Source: CAVUAT01 sp963739545 (lineage in GTDB: Bacteria > Actinomycetota > Thermoleophilia > Solirubrobacterales > 70-9). From it: a stretch of DNA of 64,000 bases. The stretch spans positions 868,001 to 932,000 of the forward strand of contig CAVUAT010000011.1 of NCBI GenBank assembly GCA_963739545.1. Reading direction: 5' to 3'. A model generated the notes under the pieces. The model searched no databases, was not told where the DNA came from, and worked only from the letters and a program-made list of their open reading frames with translations. Position 1 is the first letter of the stretch, and each line of letters begins with the position of its first letter. This document shows positions 26,425 to 34,297 of this stretch, one piece after another. A program made the position numbers and the translations under genes.

Positions 26425-28139
26425 CCGGCGTCGGCAACGGCCGAGCGTTCCCGGCGCAGCGGCCCGAGCTCGTAACTAACTCGCTTCCCCAGCGCCGACC
26501 GGCGTGGATCGAGACGGCGACCAGCACCGACCACAAGGACGTCGGGCGCATGTTCATCGCCGCCGCGCTGTCCTTCCTCGCCATCGCGCTGCTCGAGTTC
26601 ATGCTGATGCGCCTGCAGCTCGCGATCCCCGAGAACACGCTGATCGAGCCCGTCACCTTCAACCGCCTGCTCTCGGTCTTCAGCGCCAGCGCCGTGGTCC
26701 TGTTCGCGGTGCCGCTCGCGATCGGGCTCTTCACCTACATCGTGCCGCTGCAGATCGGCGCCCGCTCGCTCGCCTTCCCGAAGCTCGCTTTGTTCTCGGT
26801 CTGGATCTTCATCCTCGGCGGGGCGACTCTCTACGCCAGCTTCGTCTACACCCCGCCCGAGGCCGGCTTCAACTCGCTGCCGCCGCTCGCCGACGCGCCG
26901 TTCATCGACAACAACGGCCCCAACGTCTGGCTCACAGCGGTAGGCCTCAGCGCCCTCGGCTTCACACTTCAGTCGATCAACCTGATCGTGACCATCTCGA
27001 GGATGCGCGCGCCCGGCCTCGCCTGGCGCCGCCTGCCCCCCTTCACCTTCGCGGCCACCGTCTCGAGCTGGGTGATGGTCGTCGCCGGCCCGGCGATGCT
27101 GGCCGCGATGGTGATGCTGCTGATCGACCGCCAGTTCGACGGCGTCTTCTTCGACCCGGGCGAGAGCGGCGCACCGACCTACTACCAGCACCTGACATGG
27201 CTCTTCTTCACCGGCTGCTATCTGCTGTTCGTGCTCCCGGCGGCCGGCGCGATCTCCGAGATCCTGCCCGCCTTGTCGCGCAAGCCGCTCCCCTCGCGCG
27301 GCGCCGTCGCCGCCTCCATGATTGCGATCGCCGTCCTCGGGATGCTCGCCTGGATGCAGAACATGTTCACGGCCTCGATCCCAATCGGCCTCCTCTACGC
27401 GGCGATGGCGGCGGCGCTGCTGCTCCTGGTCCCGTTCGGCGTCCTCTTCGTCAACTGGCTCGCGACGCTGGCCTTCGGGTCGATCGAGCTGCGGGCGCCG
27501 ATGCTTTTCGCGCTCGGCGCGATCTCGACGCTTTCGATCGGCCTCGCCGCCGAGCTCCTCCACGCCGTCATCCCCGTCAACTGGCTGCTGGCCGACACAG
27601 CCGACGCGACGGCTGCGACCGGCTACGTCTTCGTAGGGGGGCCGATCCTGGGCGGATTCGCCGCGCTCTACTACTGGTTCCCGAAGATGACCGGACGGAC
27701 CGTGGGCGAGAGCCTCGCCAGGGGCGCGTTCGCGGCGATCCTGATCGGCGCGCACCTGACCCTGCTGCCGATGTTCCTCGCGGGCCTCGAGGGCCAGCCG
27801 GTGGACGTCTACGAGTTCTTCGACACCGGCAACCTCGCGACGCTGAACCTGATCTCGACGATCGGCGCCGTGATCCTGATCGCGGGCATCGTCGCCGCGA
27901 CCGCCAACCTATACGTGAGCGTGCGCGGCGGCGCCCGCGCCGGGCACGACCCGTGGCACGGCGAGAGCCTCGAGTGGCTGACCCCGTCGCCGCCTCCGGC
28001 CCACAACTTCGACGTGATCCCGGACGTGCGCAGCGCCGAGCCGATGCGCGACATTCGCGACGCGGTGCGGAACCGCAAGGCGCATGCTCCCGCGCCTAGC
28101 GAGGCCGAGACAGCCGAAAGCGGCGAGCCGGTAGCCTGA
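26421..28139 (+). CDS. Heme-copper oxidase subunit I homologue lacking all canonical cofactor ligands
   Basis: 572 aa, about 12 transmembrane helices, and clear subunit I landmarks: TDHKDVG, PLQIGARSLAFPKL, RAPGLAWRR, IDRQFDGVFFD and YYWFPKMTGR. Every cofactor histidine is replaced: low-spin heme His by Phe87 (NRLLSVFSAS), CuB His of the HPxVY motif by Thr264 (WLFFTGCYLL), the CuB HH pair by Gln313-Asn314 (AWMQNMF), and the two His of AHxH by Ala399 and Gly401 (TAATGYVF). The heme-propionate PRR motif reads PVD. It is translationally coupled to the CuA-less subunit II and lies upstream of ctaA/ctaB. It cannot be an O2 reductase; its role is unknown. Confidence 0.92.
   Translation: MTGVGNGRAFPAQRPELVTNSLPQRRPAWIETATSTDHKDVGRMFIAAALSFLAIALLEFMLMRLQLAIPENTLIEPVTFNRLLSVFSASAVVLFAVPLAIGLFTYIVPLQIGARSLAFPKLALFSVWIFILGGATLYASFVYTPPEAGFNSLPPLADAPFIDNNGPNVWLTAVGLSALGFTLQSINLIVTISRMRAPGLAWRRLPPFTFAATVSSWVMVVAGPAMLAAMVMLLIDRQFDGVFFDPGESGAPTYYQHLTWLFFTGCYLLFVLPAAGAISEILPALSRKPLPSRGAVAASMIAIAVLGMLAWMQNMFTASIPIGLLYAAMAAALLLLVPFGVLFVNWLATLAFGSIELRAPMLFALGAISTLSIGLAAELLHAVIPVNWLLADTADATAATGYVFVGGPILGGFAALYYWFPKMTGRTVGESLARGAFAAILIGAHLTLLPMFLAGLEGQPVDVYEFFDTGNLATLNLISTIGAVILIAGIVAATANLYVSVRGGARAGHDPWHGESLEWLTPSPPPAHNFDVIPDVRSAEPMRDIRDAVRNRKAHAPAPSEAETAESGEPVA
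28132..28137 (+). promoter_or_regulatory. -10 box TAGCCT, leaderless-type
   Basis: TAGCCT overlaps the end of the oxidase-I-like gene and lies 7 nt before the ATG of ctaA, so ctaA may also have its own transcript. Confidence 0.5.
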
Positions 28140-28144
28140 CTCGG

Positions 28145-29245
28145 ATGGACGGCCCCCGTGCCGGCGGCGGCGCTGACCAGCTCCGTCGGTTTCGCCGGCT
28201 TGCAGACCTAACGGTTCTCGCGACGTTCGCCCTCATCACGCTGGGCGGGATCGTCCGTGTCAGCGAGTCCGGCCTCGGCTGTGGGCCCGGCGGCAGCGGC
28301 ACCGAGGGCTGGCCGCTTTGCAACGGCTCCGCGGTCCCCTTCTTCAACAACACCGAGGTGATCATCGAGTTCTCCCATCGCGCGCTGGCCGCGATCGTGA
28401 CGGCGCTGATCGTCGGCCTCGCCTGGGTCGCCTATCGCCACCTCCGCACCCCGGGTGGCGCGGCAGACCTGAACTGGCCGCTCAGGGCCACGGTCGCGGC
28501 CGGGCTCCTCGTCCTCGTGCAGGCGGGACTCGGAGGCCTGACGGTCGAGAAGAGCCTCGCCGAGGAGCTCGTCGCCGCCCACCTCGGCCTGGCCATGATC
28601 CTGATCGGACTGCTGCTCTGGATCGCACTTCGCGCCCGCATCGAGATCTCAGCCGCGGCCGGCACCAACGGCTCCGAGCCCGCCGAATCGCGCTCCCTGA
28701 CCCCGCCCGGCGGCCCTGTCCGCGGCCTCAAGCCCCTCGCGGCCGTCGCCGCCGGCCTGCTGCTCTGCGCGATCGTCGCGGGCGGCTACGTCGCCGGCAC
28801 CGAGGAGGAGGGCCTGCGCGGCCAGGGGGTCAACGTCGCGGGCGCCCACACGGCATGCGGCGAGGCCTTCCCGACCTGCCTCGACGACCGCATCCTTCCC
28901 TTCGGCGAGAGCCGGCTCGCCGACATCCAGCTCACCCACCGCGTCTTCGTGTACGCCGCGACACTCGCGATCGTGCTGCTTCTGATCGTCGCCTTCCGCC
29001 GGGGGGTGCGCTCCCGCCTGCTCGCCGTGGCGGCGCTGCTGCTCTTCAGCCAGATCCTGCTCGGCGCGCTCAACGTCTGGCTCGGCGAGCACGCGACCCT
29101 GATCGTGGCCCACCTCGTAACCGCGACCCTGCTCTGGAGCAGCCTGGTGCTGATCGGCTATCGCTTCGCCCTCGCCCCTTCGCCGGCCGGGGCGCCGGCC
29201 GGCGCCAAGTCGCCCAGGCCGCAGAGCGCGACGGCGGCCGCCTGA
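28145..29245 (+). CDS. ctaA: Heme A synthase (COX15/CtaA)
   Basis: 366 aa, eight transmembrane helices in two four-helix halves. It has the four conserved heme-ligand histidines: EFSHRALA, AAHLGLAM, LTHRVFVY and VAHLVTAT. The catalytic Glu is in IIEFSHR, and a first-loop cysteine pair (GLGCGPGG...WPLCNG) plus a second pair (TACGEAFPTC) are present. It converts heme O to heme A in the membrane for aa3-type oxidase. It starts 5 nt after the pseudo-oxidase subunit I gene and precedes ctaB by 13 nt. The canonical oxidase that needs heme A is about 6 kb downstream. Confidence 0.93.
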   Translation: MDGPRAGGGADQLRRFRRLADLTVLATFALITLGGIVRVSESGLGCGPGGSGTEGWPLCNGSAVPFFNNTEVIIEFSHRALAAIVTALIVGLAWVAYRHLRTPGGAADLNWPLRATVAAGLLVLVQAGLGGLTVEKSLAEELVAAHLGLAMILIGLLLWIALRARIEISAAAGTNGSEPAESRSLTPPGGPVRGLKPLAAVAAGLLLCAIVAGGYVAGTEEEGLRGQGVNVAGAHTACGEAFPTCLDDRILPFGESRLADIQLTHRVFVYAATLAIVLLLIVAFRRGVRSRLLAVAALLLFSQILLGALNVWLGEHATLIVAHLVTATLLWSSLVLIGYRFALAPSPAGAPAGAKSPRPQSATAAA

Positions 29246-29258
29246 TGGGTGCCCGTCG

Positions 29259-30254
29259 ATGAGCGTCCAGGCGAAACGCGACCCGGTCCTTCGCCCCGCG
29301 ACGAAGCCCGCCGCTCCCAACGGCAACGGCTCAGCGCACGGCTCCGCCAACGGCGCCGCCCAGGTCGGCACGCGCGAGCGGGTGATGCGCGACGCAATCG
29401 CGACCGCCAACGACTACGTCAGCCTGACCAAGCCGCGGATCATCTCGCTGCTGCTCCTGACCACCGTGGCGACGATGTTCGTCGCCGACCCAGCGGGCCC
29501 GGCGCTGTCGACGATCCTCTGGACGATGCTCGGCGGCTACCTCGCCGCGGGCGGGGCCGGCGCGATCAACCACTACATCGAGCGCGAGCGGGATGCCCGC
29601 ATGGAGCGCACGAGCAAGCGGCCGATAGCAAGCGGCCGCATCAGCCCGGCGCGGGGGCTCATCTTCGGCATCACCCTCGGCGTGCTCGCCACGGCCCAGC
29701 TCGCTCTCACCGTGAACGTCCTCGCCGCGGCCCTGTCCGCCGCAGGCCTGCTCGGCTACGTCTTCGTCTATACGCTCTGGCTCAAGCCCCGCACGCCGCA
29801 TAACATCGTGCTCGGCGGCGCCGCCGGGGCTATCCCTCCGCTCGTCGGCTGGGCCGCCGCGACCGGCGAGCTCTCGGCCCAGGCACTGTGGCCGTTCGCG
29901 ATCGTCTTCTTCTGGACCCCGCCGCACTTCTGGGCCCTCTCGCTGCTGATCGCCGACGACTACGCCAAGACCGGCGTCCCGATGCTGCCGGTGGTCCGCG
30001 GCGAGAACGCGACCCGCCGCCAGATCCTGGGCTACTCCGGCCTGCTGCTGCTGGTCAGCCTCGGCCCCGTCGCCACCGGCCTGCTCGGCACGTTCTACCT
30101 CGTCTCGGCACTCCTGCTCGGCGCCGGCTTCATCGCCCTCGCGGCCGTCCTGCTGCGAAATCCCTCGCGCCCCGCGGCCCGCCGCCTGTACCTGAGCTCG
30201 CTCGCCTACCTCGCGCTCCTCTTCATCGCGATGGCGATCGACCGCGCCGCCTAG
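29259..30254 (+). CDS. ctaB: Protoheme IX farnesyltransferase (heme O synthase)
   Basis: 331 aa UbiA-family membrane prenyltransferase. The first aspartate-rich motif is NHYIERERDARMERTSKRP (with DxxMxRTxxRP typical of CtaB). TLWLKPRTPHNIVLGGAAGA and FFWTPPHFWALSLLIADDYAKTG are the other CtaB signatures. It adds a farnesyl group to heme b to make heme O, the substrate of CtaA. The N-terminal 40 residues are a low-complexity Asn/Gly/Ala segment. It ends the four-gene plus-strand run that starts with the pseudo-oxidase. Confidence 0.94.
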   Translation: MSVQAKRDPVLRPATKPAAPNGNGSAHGSANGAAQVGTRERVMRDAIATANDYVSLTKPRIISLLLLTTVATMFVADPAGPALSTILWTMLGGYLAAGGAGAINHYIERERDARMERTSKRPIASGRISPARGLIFGITLGVLATAQLALTVNVLAAALSAAGLLGYVFVYTLWLKPRTPHNIVLGGAAGAIPPLVGWAAATGELSAQALWPFAIVFFWTPPHFWALSLLIADDYAKTGVPMLPVVRGENATRRQILGYSGLLLLVSLGPVATGLLGTFYLVSALLLGAGFIALAAVLLRNPSRPAARRLYLSSLAYLALLFIAMAIDRAA

Positions 30255-30296
30255 CCCCTCGCCGTACGCATTCGGGGGCTGGAACTGCGCGGGCGC

Positions 30297-31145
30297 TCAG
30301 CCGGCCCCGTCGCCGGCGGTTCTCGGACCGGCCGCGCTCTTGCCCCTGGCGTGCTCGACCGCCCACTCCAGCACCTCGTCGGCGATCTTCTCCCAGCCGT
30401 CCGCAGCGATCATCAGGTGCGGGCCCTCGTACTCGGTGATCTCCGTAACGGTGTCTGACTTGTAGTGCTTGTGGTTTGACTGCTGGATCGACGGCGGCAT
30501 GATGTGGTCCTCGCTGCCGGACACGAACAGCAGCGGGGCACGGTCGTCGTTCTTGTAGTTCACCGCAGTGTCCTGGGGCCCGGGGATGAAGTTGGCCGTG
30601 ACGCTGTCGAACAGGATCCGGCCCGAGGCGGGGATGGCGTACCGCTCGTAGAGCTCATGTGCCTGGTCCTCCGGCATGCCGTTGGTGAACGCGTAGTTCC
30701 ACTGCTCAAACGTGAATCCGACCGCCTTGTGATGGTTCGCCGGGTTCTTCAACACGGGCCACGTGGACTTCGCCTGCGACGGTGGCACGATCCGCACCCC
30801 CTCCGTCGGAGCCGAGTTCAGTGCCACGCCTGCAGCACCGTAGCCGTGGTCCAGCAGCACCTGGGTGAATGCGCCGCCCGCCGAGTGGCCGATGATGATC
30901 GGGTCGGAGTCCAGCTCCTGGATCGCGTTCTCGAAGTTCTCGACGATCGCCGGCACGCGAGCTTCCACGATGGGCGTGTCGTCTTCGTTCAACGCCTCCA
31001 CCTCCACCTCGAAGCCGGGATAGGGGGGCGCGATCACCGTGTACCCCTTCGCCTCGTAGTGAGCGATCCAGTTTTCCCAGCTCCGAGGGGTCACCCAGAA
31101 GCCGTGGACGAGGACGATGCTGTCGGGGGCGGAGCCGTTGCTCAT
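30297..31145 (-). CDS. Alpha/beta hydrolase
   Basis: 282 aa from the ATG at 31145. AAAGGA lies 5 nt upstream of that ATG, while the alternative ATG at 31151 overlaps this SD. Motifs: VLVHGFWVTPRSW oxyanion region, nucleophile GHSAGG, acid SGSEDHIMPP and base YEGPHLMIA. The general fold is that of esterases/lipases or haloperoxidase-like hydrolases. No signal peptide is seen. The substrate is unknown. An intradiol dioxygenase gene lies just upstream on the same strand. Confidence 0.86.
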   Translation of the reverse strand: MSNGSAPDSIVLVHGFWVTPRSWENWIAHYEAKGYTVIAPPYPGFEVEVEALNEDDTPIVEARVPAIVENFENAIQELDSDPIIIGHSAGGAFTQVLLDHGYGAAGVALNSAPTEGVRIVPPSQAKSTWPVLKNPANHHKAVGFTFEQWNYAFTNGMPEDQAHELYERYAIPASGRILFDSVTANFIPGPQDTAVNYKNDDRAPLLFVSGSEDHIMPPSIQQSNHKHYKSDTVTEITEYEGPHLMIAADGWEKIADEVLEWAVEHARGKSAAGPRTAGDGAG

Positions 31146-31204
31146 GGGCATCCTTTCGTTAGGGAGTCGGGGACCGCCGACAGGGTATTCGTCCTGTGGC
31201 CACG

Positions 31205-31957
31205 CTAGGCGACGTCGAATGAGATCGCACCTGCGTAGCCTTGGCCGTCGGCGCTGACCGGGACGACGAGTGCCTCTTCATAGATGAAGTCGTTGCGGTT
31301 GAACGTCTCGCGGCCCGTACGGGAGGCGTACGGATCGCGCTCGAAGACCTTCTCCGAGATGGCATCGTCGAAGTAGAGCTGCGTGGTCAGCACGGTGGCG
31401 TTGTCGACGTGAACCTTGGCGTGAATGTGGACCGTGCGGCCCTGGTACCAGCCGGGGTAGATCGTCTCGAACTGGACAATGCCGTCGGCGTCGGTGACCT
31501 GGGCGCCGCGCAGGTACCTGTTGTCGCCGGTGCCCCCGCCCCCGGTGGGCGACCCACCCGCGGCCTGGGATTCTGACTCGAAGCCCGAGTACACGCCCCC
31601 GGCATCGCAGTGCCAGATGTCGACGACGGCGTTCGAGATCGGCGCGCAGGCCTCCGCGCCGCGGACCCGCAGGGCCAGGCGCAGCCGAACGCCGTCGCGG
31701 TCCTCGGTGATGTCGCTGCGGATCGAGTTCGCGTCGAAGTAGTACGGGCCCTCGGTCTCCTCGGGTGTCAGAGTGCAGGCCGAGTCCTCACCGAACAGCG
31801 CCGTCAGGTCCTTGCCGGTCTGCGGCTGCACCGTCGCGGTGGTTCCCGTCGTCGTCTCGACGCTCGCGGTCGTGTTGTCGCCGCCGGCTCCGCACGCGGC
31901 GAGCAGGGCCCCGAGGCCGACCGAACCGGCCCCGGCCAGGGCTTTGCGCCTGCTCAT
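31205..31957 (-). CDS. Exported intradiol ring-cleavage dioxygenase-like lipoprotein
   Basis: 250 aa from the ATG at 31957. The N-terminus MSRRKALAGAG...LAAC combines a twin-arginine-like motif with a lipobox, so it should be exported and lipidated. A Thr-rich linker follows. Catalytic-domain ligands of non-heme Fe(III) intradiol enzymes are visible: Tyr in EGPYYFDAN, Tyr in GWYQGR and the two His in TVHIHAK. It could cleave catechol-type rings outside the membrane, as in other secreted members of the family, but substrates are unknown. Sequence upstream of 31957 is in frame but has no SD and no homology. Confidence 0.87.
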   Translation of the reverse strand: MSRRKALAGAGSVGLGALLAACGAGGDNTTASVETTTGTTATVQPQTGKDLTALFGEDSACTLTPEETEGPYYFDANSIRSDITEDRDGVRLRLALRVRGAEACAPISNAVVDIWHCDAGGVYSGFESESQAAGGSPTGGGGTGDNRYLRGAQVTDADGIVQFETIYPGWYQGRTVHIHAKVHVDNATVLTTQLYFDDAISEKVFERDPYASRTGRETFNRNDFIYEEALVVPVSADGQGYAGAISFDVA

Positions 31958-32034
31958 CTGCCTGTCGAAGGGACCGCTCACCCTGGGGAAGATGACAGCA
32001 GAAGATGAGGGGAAGCTAGGACTCGCCCGTTGGA

Positions 32035-32040
32035 TAGGCT
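32035..32040 (+). promoter_or_regulatory. -10 box TAGGCT, leaderless-type
   Basis: TAGGCT followed by TCCGCCTC and the ATG at 32049 (8 nt). It decides the start of the 36-residue membrane protein. Confidence 0.55.
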
Positions 32041-32048
32041 TCCGCCTC

Positions 32049-32159
32049 ATGGATCGGACCCGAGCCCGCTCGAACATCGCCTCCGGCCTCAAGGTCGCGT
32101 CCGTCGCGCTGCTCGTGTTCGGCCTCGCCTTCTACGTCACCGTGCTCTACATCGCATGA
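32049..32159 (+). CDS. 36-aa single-helix membrane protein, possible oxidase small subunit
   Basis: The protein has a short basic N-terminus (MDRTRARSNIASG) and one hydrophobic helix (VASVALLVFGLAFYVTVLYI) ending at the C-terminus. Size and topology resemble the single-helix accessory subunits of heme-copper oxidases (CoxIIa type), and it lies between the two oxidase loci and just before a second small membrane protein. Assignment to an oxidase is inference. The start is supported by the TAGGCT box. Confidence 0.6.
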   Translation: MDRTRARSNIASGLKVASVALLVFGLAFYVTVLYIA

Positions 32160-32166
32160 CGACGCA

Positions 32167-32418
32167 ATGACCCAGCCTGAGCAGGCCACCGAGCGCGTCT
32201 ACCTCAGCGGCCCAACCTGGGCGCCCGTGCTGACGGGCGTCGGGCTCACGGTCACGGTGATCGGCCTCTACGCCTGGTGGCCTTACTCGATCGTCGGCCT
32301 AGCGGTCATGCTGTTCGGAATCGTCGGGTGGCTGCGAAGCAACAAGGCGGACATCGCCCGGATGCCGATCGAGCAGCACACAGACACCGCCCCAATCCCC
32401 TTGTCTGGCCGGGAATAA
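32167..32418 (+). CDS. Small two-helix membrane protein, cytochrome oxidase subunit IV-like
   Basis: 83 aa. YLSGPTWAPVLTGVGLTVTV begins the first helix and a second follows (SIVGLAVMLFGIVGWL). The GPTWAPxLxxxGL pattern resembles the C-terminal helices/subunit IV found with actinobacterial aa3 oxidases. The short polar tail ends before a palindromic repeat. It starts 7 nt after the 36-aa gene. An oxidase role is likely but not proven. Confidence 0.65.
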   Translation: MTQPEQATERVYLSGPTWAPVLTGVGLTVTVIGLYAWWPYSIVGLAVMLFGIVGWLRSNKADIARMPIEQHTDTAPIPLSGRE

Positions 32419-32435
32419 CCCGGCAAGACCACCAG

Positions 32436-32472
32436 CCGGCATCTACTCGGCTCCGCCTGCGGGGATGCCGGG
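32436..32472 (-). repeat. 37-bp palindromic intergenic repeat, copy 2
   Basis: Read on the minus strand it matches copy 1 at 6776-6812 with few differences. Outer arms CCGGCATC/GATGCCGG are intact and the inner stem is GGC-GGA-GCC. It lies between convergent genes, so it may also act as a bidirectional transcript-end hairpin. Confidence 0.7.
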
Positions 32473-32521
32473 CTGCAGCGCAATCGCGAGGGCAGGAGGG
32501 CCGGCGCCCGAGACTTCGCTA

Positions 32522-32923
32522 TTACGGCGGGGTGATCGAACTGGTCGCGCCGACGCGCGTCCAGACCCGGACGATGTCGCGCATCGAGAGCACTCCGGCC
32601 AACTCGCCGTTGTCGACGACCACCAGGTGGCGGATGCCGAGCTTCACCATCTCCTCAGCCGCGCGCTCGAGGCTCCAGTCGGGCGGCGCCGAGATCACGC
32701 TGCCGCTCATGTGATCGGCGACCTTTGCCGTGTCGGGATCCTCGCCGCTCCCGACGGCGAGCAGCACATCGCGCTCGGTGATGATCCTCGGAGCAGGCGA
32801 CTCCTCGTCGAAGACGAGGGCGGCTCCTGTTCCCTTCTCGCTCATCTTGGCTGCGGCCTGGCGCAGAGTGTGCGCAGGACCGACTGCCAGGACCACGCTC
32901 GACATCCCCTCGCGAACCTCCAT
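32522..32923 (-). CDS. Two-CBS-domain protein
   Basis: 133 aa consisting only of tandem CBS motifs. The first is around LRQAAAKMSEKGTGAALVFD...GIITERD-like (PRIITERDVLLAV), the second around SLERAAEEMVKLGIRHLVVVDNGELAGVLSMRDIV. Such stand-alone pairs bind adenosine nucleotides and act as sensors. The target is unknown. The SD AAAGGAG precedes the ATG, with a TAGCGA -10-like box about 30 nt upstream. Confidence 0.88.
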   Translation of the reverse strand: MEVREGMSSVVLAVGPAHTLRQAAAKMSEKGTGAALVFDEESPAPRIITERDVLLAVGSGEDPDTAKVADHMSGSVISAPPDWSLERAAEEMVKLGIRHLVVVDNGELAGVLSMRDIVRVWTRVGATSSITPP

Positions 32924-33032
32924 CTCGCTCCTTTCCGCCTTTCGCCCGGGTCGCTAGTGCCGTTCGGCTCAAAGCCTATCCGACGCCTGCGCGGAAGGCG
33001 AACCGTGCCTGAGGCCGACGGTCTCGGCCATA

Positions 33033-33038
33033 TAGGAT
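33033..33038 (+). promoter_or_regulatory. -10 box TAGGAT
   Basis: TAGGAT lies 10 nt before the ATG of the diheme cytochrome c gene, with no SD between. Confidence 0.45.
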
Positions 33039-33048
33039 TCGCCTTCGA

Positions 33049-33780
33049 ATGAGCGCGTCAGGCGGGAAGGCGACCGGCAGGGTGAAGCTCCTCCTCGGAG
33101 GAGCTTTCACCGTGGCCGCACTGGCGGCGATGACCGGGTGCGACCTGCAAGAGAACGCTGACACCGACCGCGGCGAGGCGCTGTTCGTGCAGAAGTGCGG
33201 CAGCTGCCACGCGCTTACCGCCGCGGGCACCAACGCCGACATCGGGCCCGACCTCGACCAGGCCTTCGCGGGCTCCCGCGCCGCCGGCAGCGACAACGAC
33301 ACCATCGAGGGCGTCGTCCAGGGGCAGATCGCGAACCCGCGCCCCGCAGACCCCGAGGACGTGAGCGTCTACATGCCGGCGAACCTCGTCGAAGGGCAGG
33401 ACGCCGAGGACGTCGCCGCCTACGTCGCGAGCGTCGCCGGCGTTCCGGGCATCCAAGCTCCCGAGTTCATCGCCTCCGAGTTCTTCGCGACCAACTGCGG
33501 CGGCTGCCACCAGCTCAGCGCCGCCGGGACGACAGGCAATATCGGTCCGGTCCTCGACGACGTGCTTCCCGGTCAAAGCGCGGCGCAGATTTCCAACTCG
33601 ATCGCGAATCCGCAGGAAGATATCTCGCCGGGGTTCCCCGCGGGCGTCATGCCGAGCTACGCCGACACCCTCCAGCCCGATCAGCTGGCAGCGCTCACGG
33701 ACTACCTGCTCCAGTCAATCGGCGGCCAGCCCGCAGGAGCCGGAGCCCCCGGCTCGGGCACGCCCAGCAAGGGCAACTAG
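33049..33780 (+). CDS. Membrane-anchored diheme cytochrome c
   Basis: 243 aa. The N-terminal hydrophobic segment ends in a lipobox-like AAMTGC, so it is probably a lipoprotein on the outer face. Two cytochrome c domains follow: CGSCH (with axial Met candidate in YMPANL) and CGGCH (with Met in GVMPSYADTL). The C-terminus is Gly/Pro/Ser-rich. It is a likely electron donor to the CuA-containing oxidase encoded at 35.2-39.8 kb. It lies between the two oxidase-type loci and next to small oxidase-like membrane proteins. Confidence 0.88.
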   Translation: MSASGGKATGRVKLLLGGAFTVAALAAMTGCDLQENADTDRGEALFVQKCGSCHALTAAGTNADIGPDLDQAFAGSRAAGSDNDTIEGVVQGQIANPRPADPEDVSVYMPANLVEGQDAEDVAAYVASVAGVPGIQAPEFIASEFFATNCGGCHQLSAAGTTGNIGPVLDDVLPGQSAAQISNSIANPQEDISPGFPAGVMPSYADTLQPDQLAALTDYLLQSIGGQPAGAGAPGSGTPSKGN

Positions 33781-33835
33781 CACCGCCAGCTCGACTAGGC
33801 TCCGCGCCTTCGGGGGCATTCGAGGAAGGAGCATC

Positions 33836-34297
33836 ATGGGCTCGACCATCAGCGTGGAGGAGTCGGTGCAGATCGCCCGCTCGCCCGAGGAGGTGTGGGA
33901 CGCGATCGCCGACTACTCGTTCGACGTCCAGTGGCGCGAGGGCCTCAAGGAGATGACGCCCGACCCGCCCGGGCCTCCCGCGGACGGAATCAAGGTGCAC
34001 GAGGTCGTCAGGAACTCAGGAAAGGACTACGTCGCCGACACCGTCGTCAGCGACGTCATCCCCGGTAGGTCGTATCGGTTCGCCGGCGCCGGGACGATCG
34101 GGAACGTCGGCGGAGGGCGAAGGGTCGAGCCCGGTCCCGGTGGACGCGACGCGACCTTCACCTATTCGATCGAGCTCGAGCCGAAGGGGGCCATGCGCCT
34201 GCTACGTCCGGTACTCGGCTCGATGGTTCGATCGGGCCTCAAGAAAGACCTTCAGCGTCTCAAGGCGCTGCTCGAAGCCGACGGTACCCGCGCCTAG
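33836..34297 (+). CDS. SRPBCC (START-like) family protein
   Basis: 153 aa. SVEESVQIARSPEEVWDAIADYS is the typical first strand and helix of polyketide-cyclase/START-like ligand-binding proteins, and the terminal helix (LLRPVLGSMVRSGLKKDLQRLKALL) closes the cavity. It binds an unknown hydrophobic ligand. The ATG at 33836 follows a strong SD (GGAAGGAG). Its 3' end overlaps the convergent gene at 34294 by 4 bp. Confidence 0.85.
   Translation: MGSTISVEESVQIARSPEEVWDAIADYSFDVQWREGLKEMTPDPPGPPADGIKVHEVVRNSGKDYVADTVVSDVIPGRSYRFAGAGTIGNVGGGRRVEPGPGGRDATFTYSIELEPKGAMRLLRPVLGSMVRSGLKKDLQRLKALLEADGTRA

Noticed and set aside
25639..28139. Reading the ligand-free subunit II/I pair as an ordinary quinol (bo3-type) oxidase, since those lack CuA.
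   Set aside because: Quinol oxidases keep all six subunit I histidines; here they are all absent, so CuA loss alone does not explain it.
26421..28139. Loss of the histidines as a result of frameshifts or sequencing error.
   Set aside because: The frame is continuous, flanking fold motifs are intact on both sides of each changed site, and substitutions are scattered point changes. Subunit II is changed in the same way.
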